Assembly: GCF_036417845.1 (NCBI RefSeq)
Contig: NC_089980.1
Location: 55,550,501 to 55,614,500 of the forward strand
Direction of reading: 5' to 3'
From: Apteryx mantelli
Lineage: Eukaryota > Chordata > Aves > Apterygiformes > Apterygidae
DNA length: 64,000 nt
Part shown: one piece after another, positions 43,301 to 58,300 of the stretch
Layout: the number at the start of each line of letters is the position of its first letter
Position numbering within the stretch: position 1 is the first letter of the stretch
Translations under genes and position numbers: made by a program
The notes under the pieces: generated by a model
Database searches by the model: none
What the model saw: the letters and a program-made list of their open reading frames with translations, nothing else
What the model was told of the DNA's origin: nothing

Positions 43301-46300
43301 GTGTGACTTTTTCCTAAGAAATATTTGCCTGAAGTCTAACTGAATTGAGGAAGACATAAAATACAAGTATGAATATTGTAAAGATCTCCTAGATAAACCT
43401 CTGTTACTTATTTAGAACCTGCTTCTGTGATGCACTTCAGTATTAACTGAAGTGGAATCTTAATGCATTCCCAAATGCTTTCCTGAATCAGGGCTTTATA
43501 TCCTCACAAACTCTGGATCTGTCAAAAGTGTTTTTAAAATGATAGGTGAGATTGTAAGTGGGGAGAGGGTTGCAGTGATTTACTGATCTTGGCATTGCTT
43601 GCCAGCCCATTCTCTCATCTGCCGTCTTTAGATTTTCTCAGCGCTTTGGGCTAATCTGGATCAAAAGTGCAATAGTATGAGCTGTGATTTCAAGCTGAGA
43701 TTGGTTCAGGCCCTCTTCAATCTCAGAAATGTAGCTTTCTTTTCATCTCCTCAAGATAGCCTTAAGTGAATTAGTCCAAATAGAAACAGTTAAGTCTTAA
43801 AGTAGCTGTATTAGTTTTGTTTTTAAACATTCAAAAAAAGATTAAATGATTAATGAAAGATAAGTTGCATCAAATGAAGACATCAAGACCAAGAGACCAT
43901 TTGATTTTGCTAAAGTAGTGCAAAACCTTTGACATTCCAGTGAAGAAATTCAGAGAATAAATAGTTTCACTTTAGGAACCCTGCTTATATTAAATCTGTA
44001 TATTAAGTTTGAATGCATTCAGCCTTCCATGCTCTCTGTTTTTCTTTTAATGACTGTGCTTTGGTCTCTTGGGCCTACATGCCTACTTCAGTGTGCTATC
44101 TTTGTACTGCAGAACCTGTATATTTATTTTCTCTAGTGACTTTGAAGCGGTGGATATGGGTCTCCCATTCTGTTACTGAGAGTTGTGTTGCACTCACTTG
44201 CACAGATCAAACAACTGTGCAAATATGATTGTATCTCAGGAGCTTAAGTTACTTACTGTTTACAGTATTTGTTGAAAGTCCCATCTCTAGATCTGTTACT
44301 ATTTTCAGCATCATCTTTTGAAATTCTAAAGAATTTCAAGTTCTCTTTTTCCTGTTGCATGGCCAACTGACTCTAATTTTCTTTACTGCTGTTGGTTCAT
44401 AAACATGTGAAATATCCTTAGGCCGGCATATTCAACTTTCAGGCAAGATTGTTGGTTTTTTTCCCCCCTATTTTCTTCTTTACCTATTTGGGTATGTTCA
44501 TTAGTATTAGAGACCAACGTTTCCCTGGACATTTTTTACATTGGACAGAAGCTTGAGTATCAGAATTCACATAGTTTTTACCTCAGCATGACTATCTCCC
44601 CTCTACCTCTGAGAAAAATACGTTTATTTAGTTGTATGCAATTTGCTTATGGAGAAAATCTTTCTGAGTAAGCATGTTAAAACAAGGGATTTGTCTTCCT
44701 TTTTGTGAAAGATGATCTTGCATTTTTTCTTAACTGTATGAGTTTACTCTGCTTTCCTGAGAGTTTTCCTCTTTACTGCTATGTAGCTTACTGTTAGTTA
44801 GGTGTACAACAGCAAGGAAATAGTGGCAGTGTTTCAGTTGTAAACTGCTTTCAGCCTTTATATAGCTTAAAGAACTTTTAGGGTGTTTAAGGTAAAAGAC
44901 ACTCTGGAATTTCAGATAACATAGTTACTGTTACTTTTTAATCCATGCTCAGTAATATTGCAGAAGGTGAAATGTAGCTCTTGCTAGCAAGAGTAATAAA
45001 ACCCTCCCAAAATACTGATTAGGCAAACTGACAACTTTGAAAAAGTCAGGGACACTTTTTACAGAGAAGGAAATTATTAATTTCTGGCATCAACTGACAT
45101 TTTCCTGCCAGGTTTTGCATTGTTCAAAGTGTACATTTACTCATAAGACAAACAGCTGTCATTTCCTTGCATTGTACTGTGTGTTAGAAGGAGCAAGCAG
45201 TACCTGAGGCTGGAGGTGGTGTTTGACTGGCATGAGTGGGATTGCTCCACACTGCCTTTAAGGGCTGACCTGTGTCCCCACAGGCATTGTGGTGCACAGC
45301 GGCTGTAGCCCAGGGAGGGAAGGGAGCCACTGTGCTGTCAGGAAGCAGTGGCACGCGTGCACCTGCCTGTCATCTGCTCGGGGCTACCTGCACCTGCCTG
45401 CATGGCCCTGTCACGCCTGAGCAGGAATGCAAGCTGCACATCTGTCTTGGCTTTCCCTGGAGAAGCAGATGGCTATGTGTAACTTGGGAGAAGCAAAAAT
45501 GTTTTCTGAAATGACCTAATGAGCCATTTGTAGGTGGATGGAGAAAGAAGATAAAACAAGCCTTGTAGGCATATAGTTACAGTGCTTTGTAGGATGTACT
45601 GGGTATTTTTCAAATGACTGCAGTAGAAGTGCTCATCTTGAAGGTATCAGAAACAATAAGGCTGACCAGGAACTGATTTGTTCCCTTTCCCTTCAAGTGT
45701 ATCCTTGAGGGGCATCATCATTGTCCAGGAGTTAAGAGTCAGAACAGTGTCTTGTTCCTATCTGTTACTTCCTCTATTACTTTGGGCAAATTGTTCACTC
45801 GTTTCTCCTGTTCTAATTCTCACTTGTAACACTCATGCAACCCAGTAGTCTCAATTAATAACAGAAGTTCTTAAATCAAAAGTGCTCTATAAATGTGATT
45901 TTGTAATATATTCTTAGTGTTAAAACGGGAGTTTTATTGGACATATATTCTCTCCTCTCCTTAACCTTTATTTTGTGATGATTTTATTTGACATTTACTG
46001 AACAATAGTTGAGATATGGTTAAAGCAACTTTTTATGAAGAAATGGAGCTGTGTTCAGAGAAAAATGATACATATACATTATAACATCTGTAGTTATATA
46101 GCCCTTACCAGCATTACATCCTAGCAACCCAATGTCATCGCTCTTTAAGTCAGTTCTGTCCCTGTTTTGTAAGTGAGGAAACAAAGCCTGGGGACAATAA
46201 AGGCCAGATCTATAAAGGTATTCATGTATTACCTCCCAAAAAAATGAGTGGGAGTGAGCAACCTAAACATGAGTTATGGGCAAATTTATTGAGCTGTTTA

Positions 46301-49300
46301 GGAATCTATTCAACATGTCTAGGGTGACAACAGAACTCAGCGCTAGAACAAGGAATAGGGCTGCTAATAAGAAGCATATGCACATTAACTAAAAAGGTAT
46401 GTTAAATTCAGCTAGGTTGTTATGTATTCACCTGATATATTTAAAACAAGCATCATTCAGTTCCTCATTCAATGACAAATGATATAGCTGTTTTAGCTAG
46501 GGCAATTAATGCATATCTAAGCATCTTTTCCTATTTAGCAATAGGTTTCTATTTATTTTATGTATATAGGATACAAAAATACATCTTGGCAGAAGACATT
46601 TCTGTGCTAAGACTGAAGTTCCGTAAGTTCCCATTGAAGTCAACAAGAGCTTTACTACTCAATTTAATAAAAGCAGAACTATGCCAATACACTTTTGAAA
46701 AACCATTCCTCAATCTGCTCAGTATTTTTTACTTTTTAGCAAAATCATATATGTTGCCTTCGTGCAATAAAACTTCAATACAACAAAGGCATACTTCAGA
46801 CTACCAACAACAGCAAGCAATATTCCAATAACACAGCTGAAAGTGTGGTGGTCCTGCAAGAAGTTTATTTTGGTACAGCCCCTTGTGCCAAAGAAATAGG
46901 TGCCTTTTGTTTTAAAATGGCAGTGGATCAGTTCCTGAAGCTGGAACATAAGTGAAATATTTATTTCATCTGCAAAGCTCCTGCAGAGTCCAATGCTGGC
47001 TGAAGTGCTAAGATCCCAAAGTTTTACTGATTTCAGAGCATGCATTTGCTTTTAAACAACATTCTTCTCCATGTTAAGTGGAGAGCGCCTTTAAAATGAC
47101 CGAGTTACTCTCACTTTAACTGTTTCCCTTTCTGTATTCAATTTGTTCTGACACAGTGCCGATACAAGAAAATGTAGAATATCACAGATAAATAACATTG
47201 GTTTCCTTAAATCTTTTATCTGTAGTCAGTTCTTGAGTAGTGCAGAAGACCGTCTTTACACAACATCTGCGTGCACCAAACTACCGGGGATTCTGTAGTT
47301 TAATTATATGTGCTCATCTGACTCTAGCATAGGGTTGGTATTGATGTTCTTGTATCAAAAGGCAGCAGTTTTCAAGCTATGTATGGCAGTTTTCTATTCC
47401 AAAAGAATTTGATCATCTAGAAGTGGATACTTTATTGCAGCTTAATTACAAAATGTGTGTGATTCCTAGTATCTTGAACATAGCTGGTCACAAGTTGCAG
47501 GCAGTCAGTTCCTCTCATAGAGCATCTGAGATACTGTTAGGTTGATTCGTGGTTCAACTTGTCTTGGACCCCAGGATTGGCCTGAAATAGAAGCAGAGCA
47601 CTCCTCCCTTCTTCCTGAACTCATAGACTTAACACCTGGAAAATCCCTTAGCCGGAATTGTTTACCTTGGACCATATGACTTAAAAGATGAACCTTAGTA
47701 AAAACAGTCTTATTGTGCTGCTGCTTTGCAATCCAAAAAAAAAAAAAAAAGAAACCCTCTGAAAAACTTTGATTCCTCTGGCAAACATCTTTTGATCTTA
47801 TAGAATGCCCTTCAATAACTGCCTTGGTTCGGTGACGGTTTCGTTTGAAGAGCTTGTGTAACAGACATGACAGGAGCAACAGTTGTCATGAGGTTTCATG
47901 AAGCTACAGAGCTTCAGACATATCAAATTATGCCTAATCAAAATTCTACTGAAATTTTCTGGTCTTTCTGTTGATTTAATTGCGAAGTAGATCAGGCCCT
48001 TAGAAAGTTGTACTTAAAACAGCTTAGAGAAGGAATAGCTATACATTGAGACAGTTAACTAGATCATAAACATCTAGTCTGACTGGGGGGGGGGGGGCGG
48101 GGCAAAACATTAGTTTTATGCTCAGTTAATTAAGCCCTGGACAGTTTTAGCAGTGAATCAAAATTTCCTGATAGTTGTGATGGTGCCTTAATCCATGGCA
48201 AAGGTTTCAGAGTACGCTGCAAAAAAAAGCCCACAAGATGGGACACCAGACAGTGGCACCCTGAACAGTTGTATGCCTGAACAGTTATCATTTGCCAGTA
48301 TAGTCTGCTTCTGTGAACGAACCCACTGCATTGGCAAAGGTAGCCCAGGACACTCTGCTGAGCAGTTGTGCTGGTGACAGAATTTTTACTCCTAAAACTG
48401 TCCCTTGGAGCAGGCCTCTGATTAAACACAGGGAAAAGGGCTAGGGTAAGGTGTGGATAAAGATTTCAGATCAGGAGGATGGTCAAGATGCAGATAATGG
48501 AAAATGAAGCCTCTGATTTTAGTGGTTTTGTTTAAGGAGCTAGTCAGTATATAGTAGAATATTGAAGTATATAGTGAGACTTAGAAAGCCTTCTATACAC
48601 TTTGGTAATTCCATTACTTTTAACTAATGTATGGAAAAAAGAAGAAAAAATGGTCAAGAGAGCTTTCAAAGTCCCAAACAAGTAACTTATATTTTGCTAC
48701 AAAGTAAATTCAACATTATCCATATGAGAGAAAGTGGCAAGGTTCAAAGATAAGTATGTCACCAAAAAACACAGGTGTGTATATAAAGATGATAAAAATT
48801 AAAAACTTAATGAATAAATTCACTTTTATAGGAAGCATATGGCTGGGTGGGTCACACTTAATCAGATGGTTAGCCTGATTAATGCAACTCCAGATTTATG
48901 CAAATGTTGTATAAATGTCACACGGGTTATGGATTGTCATTAGTCCATATGTCCATTTTATATCAGAGTTGAACAATTGTACAATTATGGTTGAAATAAG
49001 AAAAATAATGATAGTTTGATCTTTTCTGCAGTGCTAGTGCGCTGTCCATTGCATAACTGTATACAGATACCTGAGTTTTGAGAGCTAAACTCTGTATCTG
49101 GTGATACTCATCATCACAGAAATCCCCAAAATGCTGAGTTTTGTTGTAGATATAATTAAGAGCTCTGATAAAGATAGATATTTTGAGATTGAAACAAGAA
49201 ACTAAAAGCAATTTTTTTAGTTGAAGGAAATTTTTACCTGGTTGTGGATTAATTAGCAATACTATCTTTTGTTATTATTTTATAGGGTGCTTCAAGGAAA

Positions 49301-52300
49301 AAGCAATGTTTGAAGCTTTGTTTAGGTTCACTTCATTGGGGTTTACCGTTTAATGTAAATAGCAGTGTTGTTCCACAGAAGTATCATTTTACATCAAACT
49401 CTGATAAAACTAAGTAAATAAACCTTCCTAAACATATAAACACCAAACAATTGAGCTGTTTATTGTTAAATATTTACTGTAAAGCATTAGAAACGTTTAG
49501 AACTGTTTTTTCTAGTTTCTGTTGTGGCAGATGCCCTCACAGGATCTCCTCCTCTTTTCAGTCCTCACTTCCATTGCACTCACCTTGTTTAAGCAGGAAG
49601 AGCTTAACTTAAGCTGTAGTCTTTTATCAGAATAAACCTTAATCACGTTTTCAAAATACTGGCTTTTCTCCCCTCCCTCAATTTGACAGGTCAAGGAAGC
49701 AGCTGAAATGCTACACATCCAGCAAGCTATTGCATAAAGCTGACTGATGCCAACTAAAGTTACTGTTTTACCAGCCTATCTTTGTAGCATAATATTCCTT
49801 AAATTTGCCACCGTTGCTGCCAGAATTTCCACTTCCCTGATGCAGCCGTCAAGCAGACAGGATTCCAAACAACCATTGGTATTTCAAATACTCTGGGTTG
49901 GAGAAGATGTTGAATAGCATAATTCCATACATGATACCAGCTTTCAACAAGTGAAGCGCTAGTGTTATGAAGGAGTAATTTCGCATCTCTAGTTGTTTAA
50001 AATGCATGTGGGTCTCCAGTCTTTATGTGCTTCCATTTGATAATAAATGTAGGAAGCCGTATCTCAAAAAACAAAAAACCCCAACAAACTCAAGCCGTTA
50101 TGTAAACAACTTGCATTTATTTAGGGAGACACTCAGGATAGCTTAGGTAGATCAATTATGAAGTGAAATTAGAGAACCTATGTGGATACTGTGGTATTAG
50201 TTTGATGTTATGAAAAATACTGTTTCAGTAAGCTGAGGTCAGTTTACTTCTGAAAGGGTGCATCTGTGTAGGAGTTTTAACAAAATTCAGCATGTGTGTA
50301 TTGAATTGTTGATTTTTTCCTAATAGGTTCACTGATGACAAATTTTCACAGATACTTACATCAGAAGTTCTCTAGAACAACTTTTATTTTCATTGGCAGG
50401 GTGATTTATAGTTTCAGTACAATATTTGAGATGAAGTGACTACAGATGGTTATCCACTGCAGTCACTGCAGTGGTGTAAACCTCTAGTGTAGACAGATAT
50501 CTGCACCAGTTTAGCTTTTCTTCACATATGAACAAAGTATATAGTTCCAGTGCACATGGTTTATAGCAGCTTTTGACAACTTACACTGGGAAATTTATAC
50601 TAATGGCTGAGAGCAGGGAGATCTAGAATTCAGGAAAGGACTCTGTCTTTTGGTTGAGAAAATTTATTTTGTGATTTTTTCCACTGTAGAGAATTTAACT
50701 TTAGTGAAGTTGTCATCAGTTGACAGTCCATCTGTCTATATTTGAAACACAGTGTGCCTTACCTGTCCCAGCAATCTTCATGAAGGGCAAAGCTAAAACT
50801 TGCTGTTTTAATGACAAGTTCCTAAGATAGGATCAACCCACTGCCTTTATTGCTCAGGCATATATTGCCCATAGTTAAATATTTGATCATTTAAGATAGA
50901 GGTGAGTTTGAGGGAGGTATTATATGAAGTAGTTTACTAATAATATACTGACTGAGCTCAAATGGATCTGAAAAGAACTGGTTTAACTAGGAAAGTACTC
51001 AGATTTTGATCACCTTCACTTGAATTCCAGCAGTTCATTGCTTGGATCGAATTTCATTGGTTTTAATTATTGTTCTTCAATTGATTAATCTTAACCAGGA
51101 TTTAGCAAGTGCTAACCTGCCCTTGAGTGTTGCATTTTCCTTTTTATAACAGAAAGAAATAGAAACTTTTGGAAAAAAAAAAAGCCTGATGTCATTTTTA
51201 AGTTATTTATTTTTAAATGTATATTTAAAAAAATGTTGATCGTACTCATATGTTCTATATTCAACTCAGCCACAGGAAGAAGGCAACAGACTAGGAAAAA
51301 AATGAATGTACAAAAACAACTTCTAACCTAAGTTTCAATGTAAAAAATATATATATTAATGATTGTTAAAGTATGTCCCCAGAATGTAATTATAAATCCT
51401 ACTAAAGGAATCAGTTCTTAAATGAAATGTAATGTTTAGTGCATCAAGATATGGATGAGGTATAAAGTAGTCTAGGTAAAGGAATATAAAATTATCATCA
51501 TAACTTTACCTTTCTTCTTGGTTTCTAGAAGTGAAGAATGTGAGCCACTTGCCCACACATTTTACATGTAGTAAAGCCTATTCATCCTTTTAACAGCATT
51601 TAAACCCTCAAAACTCCACAGAGTAATCGGTGGAGGCGTTCTGCTTTAACTGTAATATGTTCCTAAAAATAGCTTGTGCTGCTTTCCAAGTGCATAGGAT
51701 AGAGTGTGTATTTCTATCACAAAATCAGTTGTGAATCTATGAAGAGAAGTCAGAGAACTAAGAAATATTTCTTTAAAATGTAAAAATATTATTACATTTG
51801 GAAAATGTTTTTTGAAAGTATTTTATTAGACTTAATTGGAACTGGAGATTTGCATTTCATATTCAAGATACATATATTTTTTTTCTGTGAGAGCTCTTCA
51901 GCCAGATATACAGTCTGTGGGTCCAGATTTGCAAACTGCTCCCTGTGGGCAAACACTTTCCCTCTTGCAAAGCCTCTTTCTGAGATCAATGAACATGAAC
52001 ACAAAGATCAGCTTGAGCTTGTGGTCCACAAGCTAAAGCTGTGTGTTCGTAGAGCAGGAAAAGACATGGTTTGAGATAACTATGATGATGGCTCTTCTAG
52101 CAAAGGTATTTCTCAAATTGTTCTCAAAAATGTTTCACATTAGCAATGTGTGTATTGTAACATTGCTGTCTCAAGTATGGTTACCCAGTTCAACTCAGGC
52201 CTTCTAAGCCTGATATCAGCAACCTCCCTTGCAATGATGATAGAGGACTGAGAACTTCTGAGTTCTCTTCTCGGTCTTCAGTTAATGTTGTCAAATAGGA

Positions 52301-55300
52301 AAAGTAATCTTTTTCCCAAAACTCTGAGAGGGTGGGAAGCTGCTGTTGGTAGGAGCAGCAGCAGGAGCACAGTACCAGCAGCTGGCGTAGGAGGAACAGT
52401 TCTCACGCACTCCCTGGTTCTCCCGCACAAATGTCATCAGCTGGTGGTAGGAGTAGCAGCAGCAGGATCACAGGAGTGCATCTCACATGACTCATTGGGT
52501 CCTGAATTTATAAAAACAGTAAAAAGAGCAGACACAGTTTCCAACAAGGAGTAATCTGTAGGGTGTAATGCCCTGGAAGGCAAGCCTTCTTTTCTTTTGG
52601 AATTTTCCACTTATCCTCATCATGACATCTTTGCATTGCAGACACCAAGCAGTTGTGAGCATTCCCATGGCAAAGCAAGTCTGTGGTTTGCCATGTGCAC
52701 TGGCTCATTGTTACAGACTCACTGTGCTTTCGTTTTCTTTGTTTATCGTTGCCAGACATGGAAAATAGAAAGTACACTTTAGTGAATGTATTTCCTGTCA
52801 TATTAAAATAAAGAAATCACTGTTGATAGCTCTTGCCTCACTCTTGCCAATATTGATTTCCATTAAAAAAACAAGCCTCCCACCCCATTGCTTTTGTGCT
52901 CAACGAAAGTTCTGGACTGATATTCTTAAAAAATGAAGCCTTCTAGCTGTAAAACATTCTTTTACCTTTTAAACCAGTATGTCTCAGCCATAGTTGAAAG
53001 AGTAACACTAGAGTTGTGCTGGTAGCTCAGTTTTCATCTCACTTAGTCAGCAGTAGGAATTAGCATCAACAGTGAAGGTACTACACTGATCTCCAGCTTG
53101 AATAGTGTTCAAACTGTGACCTCAAGGTTGTCTTGTGTATTTTCCTATTTTGTGCATCACCATCAAAAGCAGAATTTTTCAAATTTTCATTTAGACCCTT
53201 GTTCTGCAAATATGTATGCATTTGTTTTGCACTAATTTGAGTAAAGTCATTGAAAGAAATTGGATTAATCACATATTTGTGTTGGGTATATGCATAGAGT
53301 TTTCAGAACAGAACTCTGTACTTTAAAGATTTGCAGTCCAGATGGCATCCAGCATCCACATCTAGTGTTAGTAGTCTGTTCTAACAGCTGTTTTACGTCA
53401 TTGGTACCAGTGGGATTAAACAAAAAAAAACCAATAACAGTGTATTTTTATCAGTACATGACAGAAAGGTATGAATCAATAGTCATACCAAATAGAGTAG
53501 TTAAATTTGAAGGTGGTAGAATGCTTGCTGCAAAGACAGCATTCACTATTTTGTTTTCAGCGGCTTAAAATAACTGCTTTGATTATTCTTTATGAAAGTT
53601 TATTTTCAACAGTGACATTTTTTAACATTATCAATACAAATGGATAATTCAGTGAGAGACAATACTAGTTTGTACTTCAGGGTATTTCAGTCTTTTTTTG
53701 GACTGATCTGTAAGAGAATATTGGTAGTACAGGTCATGTTGATATAAATTTTGGCAAGCTTGCTTTAGCTGGTTGGTGTGCAACTGTCACTCTTGGGCTT
53801 TACTGTTGATTTTAGTTCAGTATTTCTGTTTTGCTTATAGCTTAAGAGCAAAACTTTAGCTTGATTTAGTACTTGTCAGAGTGCAAGGAAGTGTTTTATT
53901 GAAGATACTTAAAGTTCAATTTGTTGTTGATTGCAAAGGAGACCAGGGTACATAAATTCTGAAAGAATTTCCTAGCTGAGTTAGTTTACAAAAAGGGAGT
54001 TCTGAATATTCCTCTCAATTCTTACTCTTTGTACTTCTTCCCATAAAGCCTTACTCTGAGATCACAAAGCAAGCAGATTCCATTTTAAAGCTTGTAATGA
54101 CATGAGCAAGTTTTCTTGTCTGGTTGTGAGATTTGATCAGGTGATGAGAAGCCATCTAGTTAATGCAGTGTAAGAATCTATTATCTCTTGGCTGCAACAT
54201 GATAACTGGTTGTGTGCACTCTTATAGTCTCCCTAGTACAAATAATACTGGTTCACGTAAACTGCATTCCTTGGTTAAGTACCTTTCAGCATCATTCAGT
54301 GGCAGTTTGCAAAAACCTGCTTTACTTGCCAGAGCAATAGATTTTTGAATGTGCATGTAGTTACCAGTCTCAGCTGGCAAAATGATAACTTGCATCCAAA
54401 GGAAGCAGTAACTTCCTAAAACTCATAGCCTGATGCCGTGCAAATATTTTTATTTTAAATGCTGGGGAGACAAGAAGGTTTCCCCTTTCTCAAGTATCAA
54501 GTGTCACAGCCAGTGAAGGATGGGCCTTTCATTTTTCAAGTAACCGCTCAAATTAGCTGGAGTTGTAGCATTTATCTGGATGTCTGTGGTTGTCTCAGTT
54601 GTCTGTGTTGGGTGAGTTTCAGATACTGAGCGTCATTTTGGTTCAGTGCCCTGGTGGTCAGCTCAGTGTCTCTCCAGGAATCACTAGAGGCAGAAGTTCT
54701 TCCAACAGGGCTCTGGACTACTCTCCCTGGTATCTTCTGCCAGCAGCATCATCTCTAGGTCCTCTTTTGCCTCCGCACTGCAGAAAAAAATGCCAGTAAA
54801 TGTACACCTCATTTCTTCAAATGGGTTTAACAAAACCCTACTGCCCCTTGTCTGTGGTTAGGGGGACCCTATCACAGGAACCAGTTTAACATAATCAGAT
54901 CATACAACAGACTGCAGCTCATTGTATAATAAAAAAAAAGCTGAAGTCCTTGACCATAGGGTTCTAGCTGTATTCTCTTCCATATGATTTACTGTGTTTG
55001 GATCTTTCATAAGGAGTTTCCTAGCTCCATGTTGCTAGTAAAAGTTTTCTGGTTTTGTTATGTGGGCCTTAGGGAAAAAAAGTTCTGATCCATTAGTACA
55101 ACATTTCATGTTGTATGCTATTACCTGTCATTCTTTAAATACAGCAATGATGCTGTATGTGCATACCTGTAAGGTTTTTTGGGGGAACCTTTCAGCATGT
55201 AAGATATTATTATCGTTACTAATAATGGGCCAACCTTTTCTATTGCATTTCATATAATAATTCACAGCTCTCCAGGAGGCAGGGCTAAAGCAAATTTGAG

Positions 55301-58300
55301 CCAACTTTTTGCACTTTCTGTTCTGGACTGTTTTGGATGCTATTTCATTTCTGGTATAACTTATACTGTAAGCAAAACTGTACAGCAGCTGCCATAGATT
55401 ACTGTGTTGATGGCAGTGGCATTATGAGTTCCTCCTGGTCCTGACAGACTGCAGCGATACAACTGTGGAAGAGGCATTCCCCCGTGAGGAACTTTGTACT
55501 GTTTACACTTACTTAACGAGTTTTCCCCTTATTGGATTCAAGGCTTTTATAGCTGGCCATACTCTGCCACAGCAAGATTTTAAAATCACCCATCAGGTTT
55601 ATTTTGGCTGCGAGTTTTAATTGTCTTGTTGAGTTTCTTGTTTTGTATTTTCTGGATGTTGTCATACCATTCCAGTATTCTGAAGAAATCCATGTTGAAG
55701 AGAAATAATTTGGCCTTTAGATTGCAGTCAGAGGAAATTTTAGAGTGTTTAAAATATTTCTAAAGCCTGGGCACAATGAACTTTGTTCTGTCAGATCTTA
55801 TAATTTAAATGATCTCTAAGTGCTGTAACATTTCCCAGTTGATGAAACTGTGGAAGGTCAATGGATAACTTTATATACATCACTTTATACTCCCAGTTAA
55901 TGTTTTACATTCCACTAACGGAATTCCTTGTGGTGAACTGTTAACATTTGAGAAATACTGTAGAGAATAGATTTTCCTTTTGTCTTTGAGTTTTCATTTT
56001 GAGTGTATCTGTCTTAAAAATTTGAATGTGATGCTATATTTGTTAAAACAAACTTCTACTTCATTTACTTTAATGAATAAAACTTGATACAGAATCCACT
56101 GATGAATTCTACAAAGCCCTTTAGTGCTATGGAGTAGAGGACAGCTGTACAAGATGCCCCATGACCATCATTCTCACAGTTTTGGGTCTGTTTAGCATTT
56201 GCTCTGCTGTTCGCATGATTCTGTGACATGGTAAGGTCCCTTGCATTCCTTGATTTGTGATGTGTATTTCCTTTTTTATGTTGACAGCTTGCGCAAGTGG
56301 ACTCCAGGGCTGTGCATCTTGGCGCTGTCTTTATTCGTGGCCTTACAACTTTGCTGATGGCCAATAGTGCCTGTGGCTTTCCATTCAGAATGGATGATTT
56401 AATGCCATGGAAAGTGTTTGATGGGAAACTTTTTCAAGAAAAATATCAGCAGTCACACCGAGGGTGCTCTTTGGAGGAGCTTTTGGAAGGCAATGTGAGT
56501 AATCACATCGCCTTAGATAGTTTTGTATTCTTGAAAAAATGTATGTGTCCATTACAGACTTTGTTTCATTTTAAGATTTGTGTTTACGCTGGTCCGCTTT
56601 CTTTCTATTTTTCCTCTCCTTCTTATTCCTATTTCATCTTTCCTGCCAAAAAAACACAAGAAAATAGAAATGTTGAAACTATGAAGGAAGTTAAATTTTT
56701 ACCTTTATTTTGATTTCCACTACTCCAAAAAAAATAGTACAAGTACCAAACTGGTTGTCCATTTCAAAAAATGAAAGTGACTGTAACATTTTTCTAATAT
56801 TAAGATATTAATGAAACTTTGCCACAAGATTTTAGGCAAAATCTTAAGAATTTCTTTAAATAAACATACTGGGTGAAATTTTTAAAGTTACACAGCTTTA
56901 AAGAACAGCTTAAGAGTGACGTTTTTAAAGGTATTAAGGAACCTAAAGTTTGAGATAGGTGAATTCCAAGAGGAACTGGAAATCAGAGTAAAGTATATAT
57001 CTAGGTATATTTTAGAATCTCACTGAGTACCTTTCCATGTTTTTAAGTACTTATTTGGCTCTAAATTTTCAGAAATTGGCGATTTGTACAGTTTGCATCC
57101 TATGTTATTTAAGTCAGTATGACTTAAAGCATGCCTGCACAGGCAAGGGCAGACAGATATCAGCAGAGTCTTGCTAGACATGAGCCAGGTCTGGCCTGGA
57201 TGCCAGGTAGCTGCATTAGGGTAGCACCATGTCCAGGCTCAGAGGCAGGGTGCATAGTCTGGATTAATGCACCTATGAAGCCCCCAGACCAGACCTGGCT
57301 TATACCCCACCAGCACAGAACATGTGGAGAGGAGCTTGGGTAGTGTTGTACTCATCTGTGTAGAAAGCACATGAGACCTTAGATTCATATATCTCTTGAA
57401 GGTGGAACTGAAAATCCTGTACCACTTAATTATTGAAAATTTTACCTTAGAAATGTTTTAACTTGTTACACATGTCACCTCAGGTTCAAATAAAGTGATT
57501 ACAGAGAAAAATGTTTTTGTTTTTGAATGGTTTTGATCTCAGGCATTTAATATCAGTCTTTGTATAATTAGTTTCCTTTTCTGATTTTGTGTCCAGTTAG
57601 ATTCCATCCTGAATCAGAGTGCTGAGGGGAACACATGTGGGTGGGTGGAATGTATGTCTTTCCAGCATGGAGGAGGAGGATAATCCTTTCCAGATTGAAT
57701 CAATCACATGATTAGGACCATAGCTTCTACCCAAATCCTGTGGTTCTCACTGATCATTCTGTTCATTTCACGAGATTTCGGATTGGGCCATTGGTTCATC
57801 CACTTTTTCATATAGGATTTACGCAGAATAATAGAGAGTGTAAAGAATAAATGGAAAAATGGAAAACTATACAAGCCTATGTGAAACTGCTACTTCTTTG
57901 CCATTTGGGTAGAATTCAGGTTAGTGAATAACCTTTAAAATATGTATCTAAATCTGAATAAAATTGATATTGACTGAGAGGTATTTGTAAATGTTAGCTA
58001 GCATTTCTTAGCTAACATTTGAAAATGCTGATATGGTCAAGTTAAAGTTATATTTTAACATGTCTTAGAAGGGAGATGAAGGGAGGTGCTTAGATCCCTA
58101 GAACACAGCTGAAGATTTACTCGATCAGCTAACATATCTAAATTAGGGTTTTAAAAAGCCTGATATTCCAGTCTAAACAAGCGCAAGACAAACTGTTCTG
58201 TTGTGGAAAAAATACTCAGTCTAGTCCTGTGAATTTTTAGAGTAGTTTGAATATTTTTTGCTTTTTTAGATTTGGTTTTATGGTACATATATGGCAGGTA

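Larger units (their letters stand above)
35692..56287 (+). other. FAM120B 20.6-kb intron
   Basis: The longest intron here holds the Tigger element (37994-39771). It also has a GC-rich patch at 45180-45490, a G run at 48086-48098, a 21-bp palindrome at 50454-50474, and a pair of related AGCAGC-rich segments at 52348-52372 and 52446-52473. The remainder is AT-rich with no recognised gene. Confidence 0.55.
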
